NCBI GenBank assembly: GCA_964396655.1 | Contig: CAYNFP010000003.1 | Span: forward strand, 88,355 to 152,354 | Source: CAYNFP01 sp964396655 | GTDB lineage: Bacteria; Bacillota_I; Bacilli_A; RF39; UBA660 | Reading direction: 5' to 3' | Length of the DNA: 64,000 nt | In this document: positions 53,443 to 61,809 of the stretch, one piece after another | Layout: every line of letters begins with the position of its first letter | How positions within the stretch are numbered: position 1 is the first letter of the stretch | Position numbers and translations under genes: made by a program | The notes under the pieces: generated by a model | What the model was told of the DNA's origin: nothing | The model's input: the letters and a program-made list of their open reading frames with translations, nothing else | Databases searched by the model: none

Positions 53443-54042
53443 ATGTCAAGATATACTGGACCAGTATATAAGAAATCTAGACGTCTAGGATTTTCTATAC
53501 TTGAAACAGGTAAAGAATTAGCTAAAAGACCAACAGCACCAGGACAACATGGAACTAGCAGAAAAAAATTAAGTGAATATGGTGTTCAGTTGCAAGAAAA
53601 ACAAAAAGTTAAGAATTTATATGGTTTAAGTGAAAAGCAATTTAGAAAAACTTTTGAAAAAGCATCTAAAAGAAAAGGTGTTCAAGGAACAAACTTATTA
53701 ATTGCTTTAGAAAGTAGACTTGATAATATAGTATACCGTTTAGGTATGGCTAAAACAAGAAAAGCAGCTAGACAAATAGTAAATCATGGACATATTTTAG
53801 TTAACAATGAAAAAGTTAACATTCCGTCTTACGAATTGAAACCAGGAGAAATAATAACTATTCATTCAAGTAGTGAAAATCATCCGGTTATTAATGAGTG
53901 TTTAGGTAACACAGAATTAAGAGTTTCATACGTTAGTTGGGATGACAAGAAAAAAGCAGGAACTTATTTAAGATATCCTGAAAGAGAAGAACTAAATATG
54001 GACATTAATGAATCATTAATAGTTGAATTCTATAACAGATAA
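53443..54042 (+). CDS. rpsD: Ribosomal protein uS4
   Basis: Primary 16S-binding protein. 199 aa. SRYTGPVYKKSRRLG start, TAPGQHG block, the S4 RNA-binding domain (LESRLDNIVYRLGMAKTRKAARQIVNHGHILVN region) and the REELNMDINESLIVEFYNR-type ending. No zinc-binding Cys residues (C- form). RBS AAAGGAGG is strong. Monocistronic. Confidence 0.97.
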   Translation: MSRYTGPVYKKSRRLGFSILETGKELAKRPTAPGQHGTSRKKLSEYGVQLQEKQKVKNLYGLSEKQFRKTFEKASKRKGVQGTNLLIALESRLDNIVYRLGMAKTRKAARQIVNHGHILVNNEKVNIPSYELKPGEIITIHSSSENHPVINECLGNTELRVSYVSWDDKKKAGTYLRYPEREELNMDINESLIVEFYNR

Positions 54043-54045
54043 ATT

Positions 54046-54073
54046 AAACTCTCATTTATTGAGAGTTTTTTTA
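54046..54073 (+). terminator. Terminator of rpsD
   Basis: AAACTCTC-ATTTATT-GAGAGTTTTTTT. Confidence 0.9.
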
Positions 54074-54081
54074 TTTGCAAT

Positions 54082-54108
54082 AAAAAAAAACAAGAAATAA
54101 TTCTTGTC
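54082..54108 (-). terminator. Terminator of ftsZ
   Basis: On the minus strand ACAAGAA-TTATT-TCTTGTTTTTTTTT. Confidence 0.9.
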
Positions 54109-55185
54109 TTATATATCTCTATTTTTTAAGAAGATTGGAATATCATCAAGTCCTTCATCCATATCATCTATTTTAGTTATTTTTTCTTTTGATTTTCCAT
54201 TATCTGCGTATTGATATAATGGTTCTCCGTCTTCTTCAAATCCTGTTGCTATTACTGTTACTACAACTTCTTCTGATAAAGCTTCATTTATAACTGCACC
54301 AAATATAATATTAACATCTGTATTAGCAGCTGCCCTTACAACTTCTGCTGCATCTTCAGCTTCAAATAAAGTAAGAGTGTTTCCTCCAGTAATATTAATA
54401 ATACAATCAGTTGCTCCACTTATAGTTGTTTCAAGTAATGGACTAGCAACAGCCATTTTAGCTGCCTCTATTGCTCTATTTTCTCCAAAGCCTACTCCAA
54501 CACCAATAAGAGCATTTCCTCTTCCTTGCATTATAGCTTTAACATCAGCAAAATCAAGATTGATTAATCCAGGAACACTTATTAAATCTGATATTGATTG
54601 AACTCCCTGTCTTAATACGTTATCAACTTCTTTAAATGCATCACTCATTGGGGTTGATCTATCTATCAAATCTCTTAATCTATCATTTGGAACTACTATT
54701 AATGTATCAACATGTTTTTTTAATTCATCTAATCCCATTAAAGCTTGTTCTGTACGCTTTTTACCTTCAAATTTAAAAGGCTTAGTAACAATAGCTACTG
54801 TTAATGCTCCCAATTCTTGAGCTACTTCTGCGATTACTGGAGAAGCTCCTGTTCCAGTTCCTCCACCTAAACCACAAGTAACAAACACCATATCAGCTCC
54901 TCTTAGAACTTCTTCTATTTCAGTTCTACTTTCTAAAGCTGCTTCTCTTCCTACTTCTGGATCTGCCCCTGCTCCTAATCCATCTGTAATTGTTTGTCCA
55001 ATTTGCAATTTAATTTTTGCCTTTGAATTATTAATTACTTGTAAATCAGTATTAGCAACAATAAATTCAACGCCTTTTAAACCAGAATCTATCATTCTGT
55101 TTACAGCATTGCATCCTCCGCCTCCAATACCAATTACTTTTATTTTAGCAATTTGATCCATTTCTAAAGGGGTTCCACTATTCAT
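54109..55185 (-). CDS. ftsZ: Cell division protein FtsZ
   Basis: Tubulin-like GTPase forming the Z-ring. The GTP loop is GLGGGTGTG (105-113), the N-terminal GIGGGGCNAVNRM is intact, and the T7 loop NLDFADVKAIM is present. After a short linker the conserved C-terminal peptide DDIPIFLKNR binds FtsA and SepF. 358 aa, with a shorter linker than Bacillus (382). It follows ftsA by 14 bases. Confidence 0.98.
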   Translation of the reverse strand: MNSGTPLEMDQIAKIKVIGIGGGGCNAVNRMIDSGLKGVEFIVANTDLQVINNSKAKIKLQIGQTITDGLGAGADPEVGREAALESRTEIEEVLRGADMVFVTCGLGGGTGTGASPVIAEVAQELGALTVAIVTKPFKFEGKKRTEQALMGLDELKKHVDTLIVVPNDRLRDLIDRSTPMSDAFKEVDNVLRQGVQSISDLISVPGLINLDFADVKAIMQGRGNALIGVGVGFGENRAIEAAKMAVASPLLETTISGATDCIINITGGNTLTLFEAEDAAEVVRAAANTDVNIIFGAVINEALSEEVVVTVIATGFEEDGEPLYQYADNGKSKEKITKIDDMDEGLDDIPIFLKNRDI

Positions 55186-55199
55186 ATTTATATCACTCC

Positions 55200-56438
55200 T
55201 TAATTATCGAAAAAATAACCGAATATTTTCCCGAGTATTGTACTATTTGTATTTCTTTTTCTATTATTAAATAACACTTCAATTTCTTCTTCAGTCATTG
55301 TAGTTGCTTTCTTCTTTCTAAAAGCTAATTTTCTATAATAATATTTTATAATTCCCAAAGCACTACTAAATTTATTATTTCTTACACCCAATTCCATAAT
55401 CTCCCCAATTAGTCCTGCTTTTCCCAAAACTTCTTCGATTACTTCATCTGCATCTGAGACCTCAGTAGTACCTCCTGTAACTATTATATAACTATTTTCT
55501 TTTTTTGTTAAGATATTTATTTGTTTTTTTGATAAATCGAGTATTTCTTTAAACCTAGAATATATAATTTCACTTATTTCATACTGATTAACTTTAATTT
55601 TTATACCCTCTTTATTTAATACTTCTTCCACTTCTGTACTACTTGCATTCTTTTTATATGCTAAAGCAAATTTTTCTTTTAATAAAATTGCTGTTTTTCT
55701 ATCTACTCCGTAAGCATACATTATATCTCTATCTATATTTTTTCCACCAATTTCCAATACCATGGTGGCAACCAATACATCTTTATTTATAACGCTTACT
55801 TCTGTCTTCTCATCACCTATATTGACAACAGCCACTTGCTTTTCTTCCATACCTTCTGTTCTAAATTCATGATAATCTGCTAATGAATTAAAGCAAATAT
55901 CTGAAACTTTAATTCCCATATTATCTAATAATGAGACTATGGTATACACATTCTTTTTAGGGGCCATAGAAATAACGGTTTTTACAGTTAATCTAGATGC
56001 ACTCATGTTTTTAGGGTCTTTAACAACCTCTCCTTCGTTTATTATATATTCAAGAGGCATTATTGAAATTAATTCTTTATTAGTTGGTATTTTATTATAA
56101 ACAGAAGCTTGAAGCGCTCTTACAATATCATCACCATTTATAAGATTATTTTCTCTTGTTATTGTTGTATATCCTTCACATATTTCAAATTCTGCATAAT
56201 AAGAAGGGACACAAACTATTACATTCTTTATCTTATTTTCAAGTATATCTTCACTTTTTTTAAATACTTCTTGTAAACTTTCTAATGCTAATTCGGGATT
56301 TACTATTATTCCTTTTTTTACACCCTTACTTTTTACTTCAGAGCAAACCAAAACATTTAATTTTTTATTATAAATCTCTCCAACAACTAATTTTATTGTA
56401 CTTGTTCCAATATCTAAACTTGTAATTATTTGCTTCAT
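55200..56438 (-). CDS. ftsA: Cell division protein FtsA
   Basis: Actin-like membrane anchor for FtsZ. SLDIGTSTIKLVVGEI phosphate loop, VVNIGDEKTEVSV second loop, GGKNIDRDI, and VTGGTTEV adenosine block. The C-terminal amphipathic helix (TILGKIFGYFF) is the membrane-targeting sequence. Start at ATG 56438 (412 aa), since the upstream extension to 56477 has no conserved residues. A promoter embedded in the preceding terminator (56468-56496) makes ftsAZ a separate unit. Confidence 0.95.
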   Translation of the reverse strand: MKQIITSLDIGTSTIKLVVGEIYNKKLNVLVCSEVKSKGVKKGIIVNPELALESLQEVFKKSEDILENKIKNVIVCVPSYYAEFEICEGYTTITRENNLINGDDIVRALQASVYNKIPTNKELISIMPLEYIINEGEVVKDPKNMSASRLTVKTVISMAPKKNVYTIVSLLDNMGIKVSDICFNSLADYHEFRTEGMEEKQVAVVNIGDEKTEVSVINKDVLVATMVLEIGGKNIDRDIMYAYGVDRKTAILLKEKFALAYKKNASSTEVEEVLNKEGIKIKVNQYEISEIIYSRFKEILDLSKKQINILTKKENSYIIVTGGTTEVSDADEVIEEVLGKAGLIGEIMELGVRNNKFSSALGIIKYYYRKLAFRKKKATTMTEEEIEVLFNNRKRNTNSTILGKIFGYFFDN

Positions 56439-56467
56439 TGTTTGCCCACTCTCTATTACTAATATTA

Positions 56468-56496
56468 AGTATATCAAAATACTAAAAAAAAGTGAA
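56468..56496 (-). promoter_or_regulatory. Promoter of ftsA-ftsZ
   Basis: TTCACT, 17 bases, TATACT on the minus strand; the -35 box is the distal arm of the upstream terminator hairpin. Confidence 0.45.
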
Positions 56497-56513
56497 TACT
56501 AACTTCACTTTAA
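56485..56513 (-). terminator. Terminator of the murG-ftsQ-gatCAB unit
   Basis: On the minus strand AAAGTGAA-GTTAGTA-TTCACTTTTTTTT, starting in the TGA stop region. Confidence 0.85.
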
Positions 56514-56846
56514 ATTTAATACTTTATTTTGATCTTTTATATATTGATTAGCTTTAACAAATAAATCTATATAATATGAGTCTATTGACTTTTTTAAATA
56601 TTCAATCATATCATTTATATCTCTTGTAACTATTATTAAATCATTGTCAATAATTTCTAGACCATAAAATTTTGCCCAAGCAATAATAGATAATTTATCT
56701 TTTGAAATGAGTATATTAGAATCAAAATTATAAAGTACATTTTTTATAATTTCATATATTTTATCTAAACTGATTTCTAATTTATTATTAACTCTATATT
56801 CTGCATTAATAGATAATAATAATATCTGTCTTTCATCTATTCTCAT
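56505..56846 (-). CDS. Hypothetical protein, 113 aa, between gatB and ftsA
   Basis: No family recognised. Short soluble alpha/beta protein (DERQILLLSINAEYRV, LSIIAWAKFYGLEI, DLIIVTRDINDMIEYL). It overlaps the gatB end by 4 bases (ATGA type), so its translation is coupled to gatB. Ends with TGA. Strict coupling suggests a role tied to the GatCAB complex or to the division genes, an inference from position only. Confidence 0.65.
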   Translation of the reverse strand: MRIDERQILLLSINAEYRVNNKLEISLDKIYEIIKNVLYNFDSNILISKDKLSIIAWAKFYGLEIIDNDLIIVTRDINDMIEYLKKSIDSYYIDLFVKANQYIKDQNKVLNLK

Positions 56847-58258
56847 CTTTTACTTATTTCCTCAATTAATATTTTATTTGCAGTAGCAGGATTTACTTTG
56901 CCACCAGAAGCTTTTAATACTTGTCCCATTAAAAAGCCTACAATATTTGTTTTACCACTCTTATATGTATCAACTGCATTTATATTATTGTCTATTACTT
57001 TATTTATAATGGCTTTTATTTCAGTTTCATCTGTTACTTGTTTCATTCCTAAATATTCAACTATATCAATAGGATTTTTATTTTCCTCAAGCATTATATC
57101 AAATACTTTTTTAGCTTGTTCATTTGAAATAATATTTTTACTAACTAAAGATGTTAATTCATTTAACTTTTGAGATGATAAATTTACATCAATAAAGTTT
57201 AATTTATTTTTATTTAAATAACCTATTAATCTCATATTAATCCAATTACTAGCTTCTTTTGGAGCTGATCCTAAAGCAATTGCACCTTCAAATAAATCAG
57301 AAATCTCTTTTTCTTTTACTAATGTTTTAGCTTCAACTTCAGTTAATCCATAGTTTTTAATATATTTATTTTTTCTTTCCAAAGGAAGAATTGGTAAATT
57401 ATTTTTTACTTCATTTATTAAATTTTGATTTATTATAAACTTTGGAATATTTGGCTCAACATAGTATTTATAATCAATAGCGTCTGCTTTTTCTCTCATA
57501 CTATAAGTCTTACCATCAACATCTGAGAATCTTCTTGTTTCTCTTTTTACTGGAAGCCCATTATTTAATAATTCTGTTTGTCTTTTTATTTCATAAAGAA
57601 TAGTTTCTTTTACATTACTAAATGAATTTATATTCTTAACTTCAGCTCTTACTCCAAGTTCAGTATCAGTTTCTTTCATTAAAGAAACATTTACATCACA
57701 TCTAATTTGACCTTTAGTCTGATCTGCTTCACTAACACCCAAATATTTAATAATACTTTTTAATGTTTCCAAAAATTCAACAGCTTCTTCAGCACTATAA
57801 ATACAAGGTTCAGTAACAATTTCAACCAAAGGAACTCCCACTCTATTATAATTAATTATCGAATATGTACCTTTATGGTCTAATGAAGCGGCATCTTCTT
57901 CCATATGAATTTGATGAATTAAAACTTTTTTTGCTTCACTAATTTCTAAATAGCCATTTTTACCTAAAGGTTTAGTCATTTGAGTTATTTGAAATCCTTT
58001 TGGCAAATCTGGATAATAATAATTTTTCCTATCAAATAATAAATAATCAGCCATTTCTGAATTTAATGAGAGTACTAAAGCCATGGCTTTTTTTAAAGCC
58101 TCCTCATTAACATATGGCATAGTTCCTGGGTACGCAATATCTATCTCAGTAACATTTGTATTTATATTTTTATCATATTTATTAATTGAAGGAGAAAACA
58201 TTTTACTCTCTGTATTTAATTCAATATGTACTTCTAATCCAATAACACTCTTATACAT
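56843..58258 (-). CDS. gatB: Asp/Glu-tRNA amidotransferase subunit B
   Basis: Binds tRNA and carries out the kinase/transamidation step of indirect Gln-tRNA (and Asn-tRNA) synthesis. GLEVHIELNTESKMFS start, PDLPKGFQIT(Q), EEDAASLDH, the YNRVGVPLVEIVTEP block, and a C-terminal YqeY-like tail domain. The start at 58258 gives 471 aa and overlaps gatA by 8 bases; the longer reading to 58279 has no support. Confidence 0.96.
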   Translation of the reverse strand: MYKSVIGLEVHIELNTESKMFSPSINKYDKNINTNVTEIDIAYPGTMPYVNEEALKKAMALVLSLNSEMADYLLFDRKNYYYPDLPKGFQITQMTKPLGKNGYLEISEAKKVLIHQIHMEEDAASLDHKGTYSIINYNRVGVPLVEIVTEPCIYSAEEAVEFLETLKSIIKYLGVSEADQTKGQIRCDVNVSLMKETDTELGVRAEVKNINSFSNVKETILYEIKRQTELLNNGLPVKRETRRFSDVDGKTYSMREKADAIDYKYYVEPNIPKFIINQNLINEVKNNLPILPLERKNKYIKNYGLTEVEAKTLVKEKEISDLFEGAIALGSAPKEASNWINMRLIGYLNKNKLNFIDVNLSSQKLNELTSLVSKNIISNEQAKKVFDIMLEENKNPIDIVEYLGMKQVTDETEIKAIINKVIDNNINAVDTYKSGKTNIVGFLMGQVLKASGGKVNPATANKILIEEISKR

Positions 58259-59678
58259 TTTTCTCACCAACTTCATCAAACTTAATAATTTCTTCTATTT
58301 TATTTGCTATGTTTAATGTAAAAGAATCATTAAATTGCCCACAAGTTATATTTATACCAATAGGCATATTATTAACTATTCCTGAAGGTATTGTTATACT
58401 TGGATATCCCCCAAAATTACCAATAACAAGATGACTTTCTAATAATAAAAATTCATCATTTATTCTATTTTGATCTGTATTTTTTTCTAAAAAAGGCGCA
58501 ACTGTCGTAGGAAGTATCAATCCATCATATTGATTAAATAAATCATTCAATTTTTCAACTATCAATCTTCTAACTCTAAGAGCATTTAAATATAATTTTT
58601 CTTGATTTTCTCTTTTTAAAATATAACTACCCAAAACAAATCTTCTTTTAATTAATTCAGAAAAACCTGTAGTTCTAGTATTAATCATTATTTCTTTATA
58701 ATCATTTCCTTCTATTCTTTCTCCAAAAGGAATACCTGTTAAATTTGAATTATTACTAGTAGCTTCAGCACAAGAAATAGAATAATATGTTCCTAACATT
58801 GCATTTAATAATTTCTTATCAAAAGATATTTCTTTTACTTCTACACCTAATTTTTTAATTTTTTCTATATTATCAAAAAAATTCTTTATAGTTTCATTTA
58901 CTTCTGAATTATCACTATTAACATCTATTATCTCTTTTATATAAAATAATTTTTTACCAGAAATATTATTATTTATATTTTCTAAGTAATTAACATCTTC
59001 TTCTTTAATTGATGTCATATCTTTTTCGTCATATCCTTTTAATACATCTGCCACTACTGAAACATCTTCAACACTTTTAGCAAATATACCAACATGATCA
59101 AGAGAAGAAGCGAAAGGAAATAATCCATATCTGCTTATTCTTCCATAAGTTGGTTTAAAGCCTACTACTCCAGCATATCCGGCTGGTTTTCTAACAGAAT
59201 CTCCAGTATCAGAGCCAATAGCAAAAGGCGCTATACCAAGAGATACTGCAGCTGCACTACCCGCAGAAGAACCTCCGATTTGTCTTTCTTTGTTCCATGG
59301 ATTTCTTACTATTCCAGTATGACCGGTTGTCCCAGTTCCTCCCATAGCAAGCTCGTCTAATACTGTTTTACCAATTAAAACAGCTCCAGCATCTTTTAAT
59401 TTCTTATAAACTGTAGAGTCATATACTGGAACATATGATTTTAAAATGTTTGATGAACCTGTAGTTAAAATCCCTTTAGTAGAAAAAATATCTTTTAAAG
59501 CATAAGGAATTCCATTTAATAAACTATCTGATTCAACATGTTCAAAATCACATATTGTTACAAAAGAATTATAATCTTTTTGATAAATTAAAGCTTTATT
59601 TTTAGATTCGTTAAATAAACTTTCTATAATAGTTTTATCTTTATTAATTTTGTTATTTAAATTTAATATCTCTTTCAT
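58251..59678 (-). CDS. gatA: Asp/Glu-tRNA amidotransferase subunit A
   Basis: Amidase-signature glutaminase subunit. The Ser-cis-Ser-Lys triad is visible: Lys in IPYALKDIFSTKG, and the GGSSAGSAAAVSLG and GSDTGDSVRKPA blocks. 475 aa. Start codon shares one base with the gatC stop (TAATG). Confidence 0.97.
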   Translation of the reverse strand: MKEILNLNNKINKDKTIIESLFNESKNKALIYQKDYNSFVTICDFEHVESDSLLNGIPYALKDIFSTKGILTTGSSNILKSYVPVYDSTVYKKLKDAGAVLIGKTVLDELAMGGTGTTGHTGIVRNPWNKERQIGGSSAGSAAAVSLGIAPFAIGSDTGDSVRKPAGYAGVVGFKPTYGRISRYGLFPFASSLDHVGIFAKSVEDVSVVADVLKGYDEKDMTSIKEEDVNYLENINNNISGKKLFYIKEIIDVNSDNSEVNETIKNFFDNIEKIKKLGVEVKEISFDKKLLNAMLGTYYSISCAEATSNNSNLTGIPFGERIEGNDYKEIMINTRTTGFSELIKRRFVLGSYILKRENQEKLYLNALRVRRLIVEKLNDLFNQYDGLILPTTVAPFLEKNTDQNRINDEFLLLESHLVIGNFGGYPSITIPSGIVNNMPIGINITCGQFNDSFTLNIANKIEEIIKFDEVGEKNV

Positions 59679-59968
59679 TATCCCACCACCTTAGGAACAA
59701 CAATAGAATTATCCTTTACTACTTTAGCATTTTTTATTATATCTTCTTTTGATAAAGAAGTAACAGGTTCATCTTTTCTTAAAGTGATATCTTCTTTATC
59801 ATATGGAAAATACATAGGTTCAATCTTTTCTAACCCTTCAATTTGACCTATATGATCCATCCAATTTAAAAATACTTCAAATTCACATGAAAGAGTTTCA
59901 TATTCTTTTTCATCCATTTTAAACATTAAATTTTCAGAATATTCTTTTAACTGTTCAATACTTACCAT
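59678..59968 (-). CDS. gatC: Asp/Glu-tRNA amidotransferase subunit C
   Basis: Small subunit that stabilises GatA. 96 aa, with the usual N-terminal helices (IEQLKEYSENLMFKM, FLNWMDHI) and the C-terminal LRKDEPVTSL and KVVG segment. Two bases after ftsQ and one base before gatA. Confidence 0.92.
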   Translation of the reverse strand: MVSIEQLKEYSENLMFKMDEKEYETLSCEFEVFLNWMDHIGQIEGLEKIEPMYFPYDKEDITLRKDEPVTSLSKEDIIKNAKVVKDNSIVVPKVVG

Positions 59969-59970
59969 AA

Positions 59971-60657
59971 CTACTCCTTTATTTCAAAATAATTTCCACT
60001 ATCTAAATATAATATACCTTTATGTTCTTCTAACTTCTTCTTAATTTCATCATATTTATTCAATTTAGAAATCTTATTAAGAGTTATATAAACCATATTT
60101 TCATCTTTCATATATAATATAAATCTCTCTTTATCATATCCAGTTGGGCTATATTCAATTTCACTTATTTTAAATAATACATCATAACTTAATTCAGAAA
60201 ATTTAGAATTCAATTCTTCTCCAATTTCATTTGTTATATAATTAATTAAAATTGGTACACCCTTTATATTTTCTTCTAATTCTAAAGACTCTCCATTACT
60301 TAAAATATATTTATTATTACTTCTCATTTTATAAAGAATTTTATATTCTTTTACCTTTATTTCAACCACAAAACCAATTTTCTTTTTTACTTTACAAGAC
60401 TCAATTAAATCTAATTTTTTAACTCTTTTACAAATTGAAGACTTAGTTGTCCTTATAAAAGATGGATAATTTTCTATTTTAGCTGCTTCTATAATTTCTT
60501 CATCTTTTACATAGTTATTATTTAAAATAATAATATTTTTAATAGGAGATTTATATAATACTAAAATAATTGAAACAACAATATACATAAAAAGTACAAA
60601 AACTATGAATTTTAAAAAATTAAATCTTTTTTTCTTTACTTTTTTTACTTCTCCCAT
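59971..60657 (-). CDS. ftsQ: FtsQ/DivIB cell division protein
   Basis: Bitopic divisome protein. A basic cytoplasmic tail, one transmembrane helix (about 16-37) and a POTRA domain starting near SPIKNIIILNNNYVKDEEII, then the FtsQ beta domain with VEIKVKEYKILYK and YILSNG. 228 aa from ATG 60657, which has RBS GGAGA; the TTG at 60669 overlaps that RBS. Directly after murG. Confidence 0.88.
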   Translation of the reverse strand: MGEVKKVKKKRFNFLKFIVFVLFMYIVVSIILVLYKSPIKNIIILNNNYVKDEEIIEAAKIENYPSFIRTTKSSICKRVKKLDLIESCKVKKKIGFVVEIKVKEYKILYKMRSNNKYILSNGESLELEENIKGVPILINYITNEIGEELNSKFSELSYDVLFKISEIEYSPTGYDKERFILYMKDENMVYITLNKISKLNKYDEIKKKLEEHKGILYLDSGNYFEIKE

Positions 60658-60669
60658 TTTATTCTCCAA

Positions 60670-61740
60670 TTATATATTTTTTGTTATTTCATTATAAATT
60701 ATAGTACTAGAATTTGGTTTTTCCATAAATTCAAGCTTTTCTTTTAATCTTTCATATTCTTTTTTATTATCAAGAAGTTTTTTAATATTATCTAATAAAA
60801 CTTCTTTAGATAAATTAGCTTGTTCAATCATAATACTTACTCCCATATCTTTTAAAGATAATGCATTATAATATTGATGATTATTAGCAACATAAGGACT
60901 TGGTATTAATATAGAAGGAGTAGAAGTCGCTATTATCTCACTTATAGTAGAAGCTCCTGCTCTTGATATTATTAAATCTGAATCTTTCATTAATGCTGGC
61001 AAATCTTTATAAAAAGGCATTATTTTAATACTTGAAGGAACTTTTAAATTATTGCTTAAAGCACTATATTGTCTTTTACCAGTTATAAAAAGTATTTCTT
61101 TATCTGTTTCATTAAAACTTCTTAAAAATTCCAATAGTTTTTCATTCATTGCAGTACTTCCTTCACTGCCCATAACTATTAATATTAATTTTTTATCTTT
61201 ATCAAATCCTAAATCTGTTTTATTATGTTTTCTTATTTTTTTAGCTCTTTCTAAACAAGGGTTACCAGAATAAATAATCTTCTTAGCATTAAAATATTTT
61301 TCACTTTCTTTAAATGAAGTAAATACTTTCTTAGAATATAAACTTAATAATTTATTAACTTTGCCAGGAATAACATTTTGTTCATGTAAATATACTGGCA
61401 CTTTATTTCTATGAGCCGCGATTATGACTGGTAGTGTAACATACCCACCAAATCCAACAACAGCGTCTGGTTTAAATTCCTTTATTATTGAACTTGCTTC
61501 TTTTATTGATAAGAATATGTCTTTGATATTTTTAATATTTTTATATATATTTTTACTTAATCCATGAATTTTTAATGCTTTGTAAGGTATACCCAATGAA
61601 GGCACTATTTCATTTTCCATCCTATCGGTAGTTCCAACATATAAATAATCATTTTTTGAATCTTCTTTAATTTTTTCTATTAAAGATAAAGCAGGAAATA
61701 TATGTCCACCAGTACCACCGGCTACTATTAAAAATTTCAT
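60670..61740 (-). CDS. murG: UDP-GlcNAc transferase MurG
   Basis: Makes lipid II from lipid I at the inner membrane face. N-terminal AGGTGGHIFPA loop, GFGGYVTLP, the hydrophobic patch and YLHEQNVIPG; the C-terminal GT-B domain has VMGSEGSTAMNE and the SRAGASTISEI and PSPYVANNHQYYNA donor-binding blocks. 356 aa. First gene of murG-ftsQ-gatC-gatA-gatB. RBS GGAGGAGAG. Confidence 0.96.
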   Translation of the reverse strand: MKFLIVAGGTGGHIFPALSLIEKIKEDSKNDYLYVGTTDRMENEIVPSLGIPYKALKIHGLSKNIYKNIKNIKDIFLSIKEASSIIKEFKPDAVVGFGGYVTLPVIIAAHRNKVPVYLHEQNVIPGKVNKLLSLYSKKVFTSFKESEKYFNAKKIIYSGNPCLERAKKIRKHNKTDLGFDKDKKLILIVMGSEGSTAMNEKLLEFLRSFNETDKEILFITGKRQYSALSNNLKVPSSIKIMPFYKDLPALMKDSDLIISRAGASTISEIIATSTPSILIPSPYVANNHQYYNALSLKDMGVSIMIEQANLSKEVLLDNIKKLLDNKKEYERLKEKLEFMEKPNSSTIIYNEITKNI

Positions 61741-61771
61741 ATAATTTTTCTCTCCTCCATTATATTATACT

Positions 61772-61806
61772 AAAAACTAATACTAAAAGGTAGTATTAGT
61801 TTTTTA
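61772..61806 (-). terminator. Terminator of the surface-protein gene
   Basis: On the minus strand AAAAACTAATACTA-CCTTT-TAGTATTAGTTTTTA, a long stem. Confidence 0.8.
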
Positions 61807-61809
61807 TTA

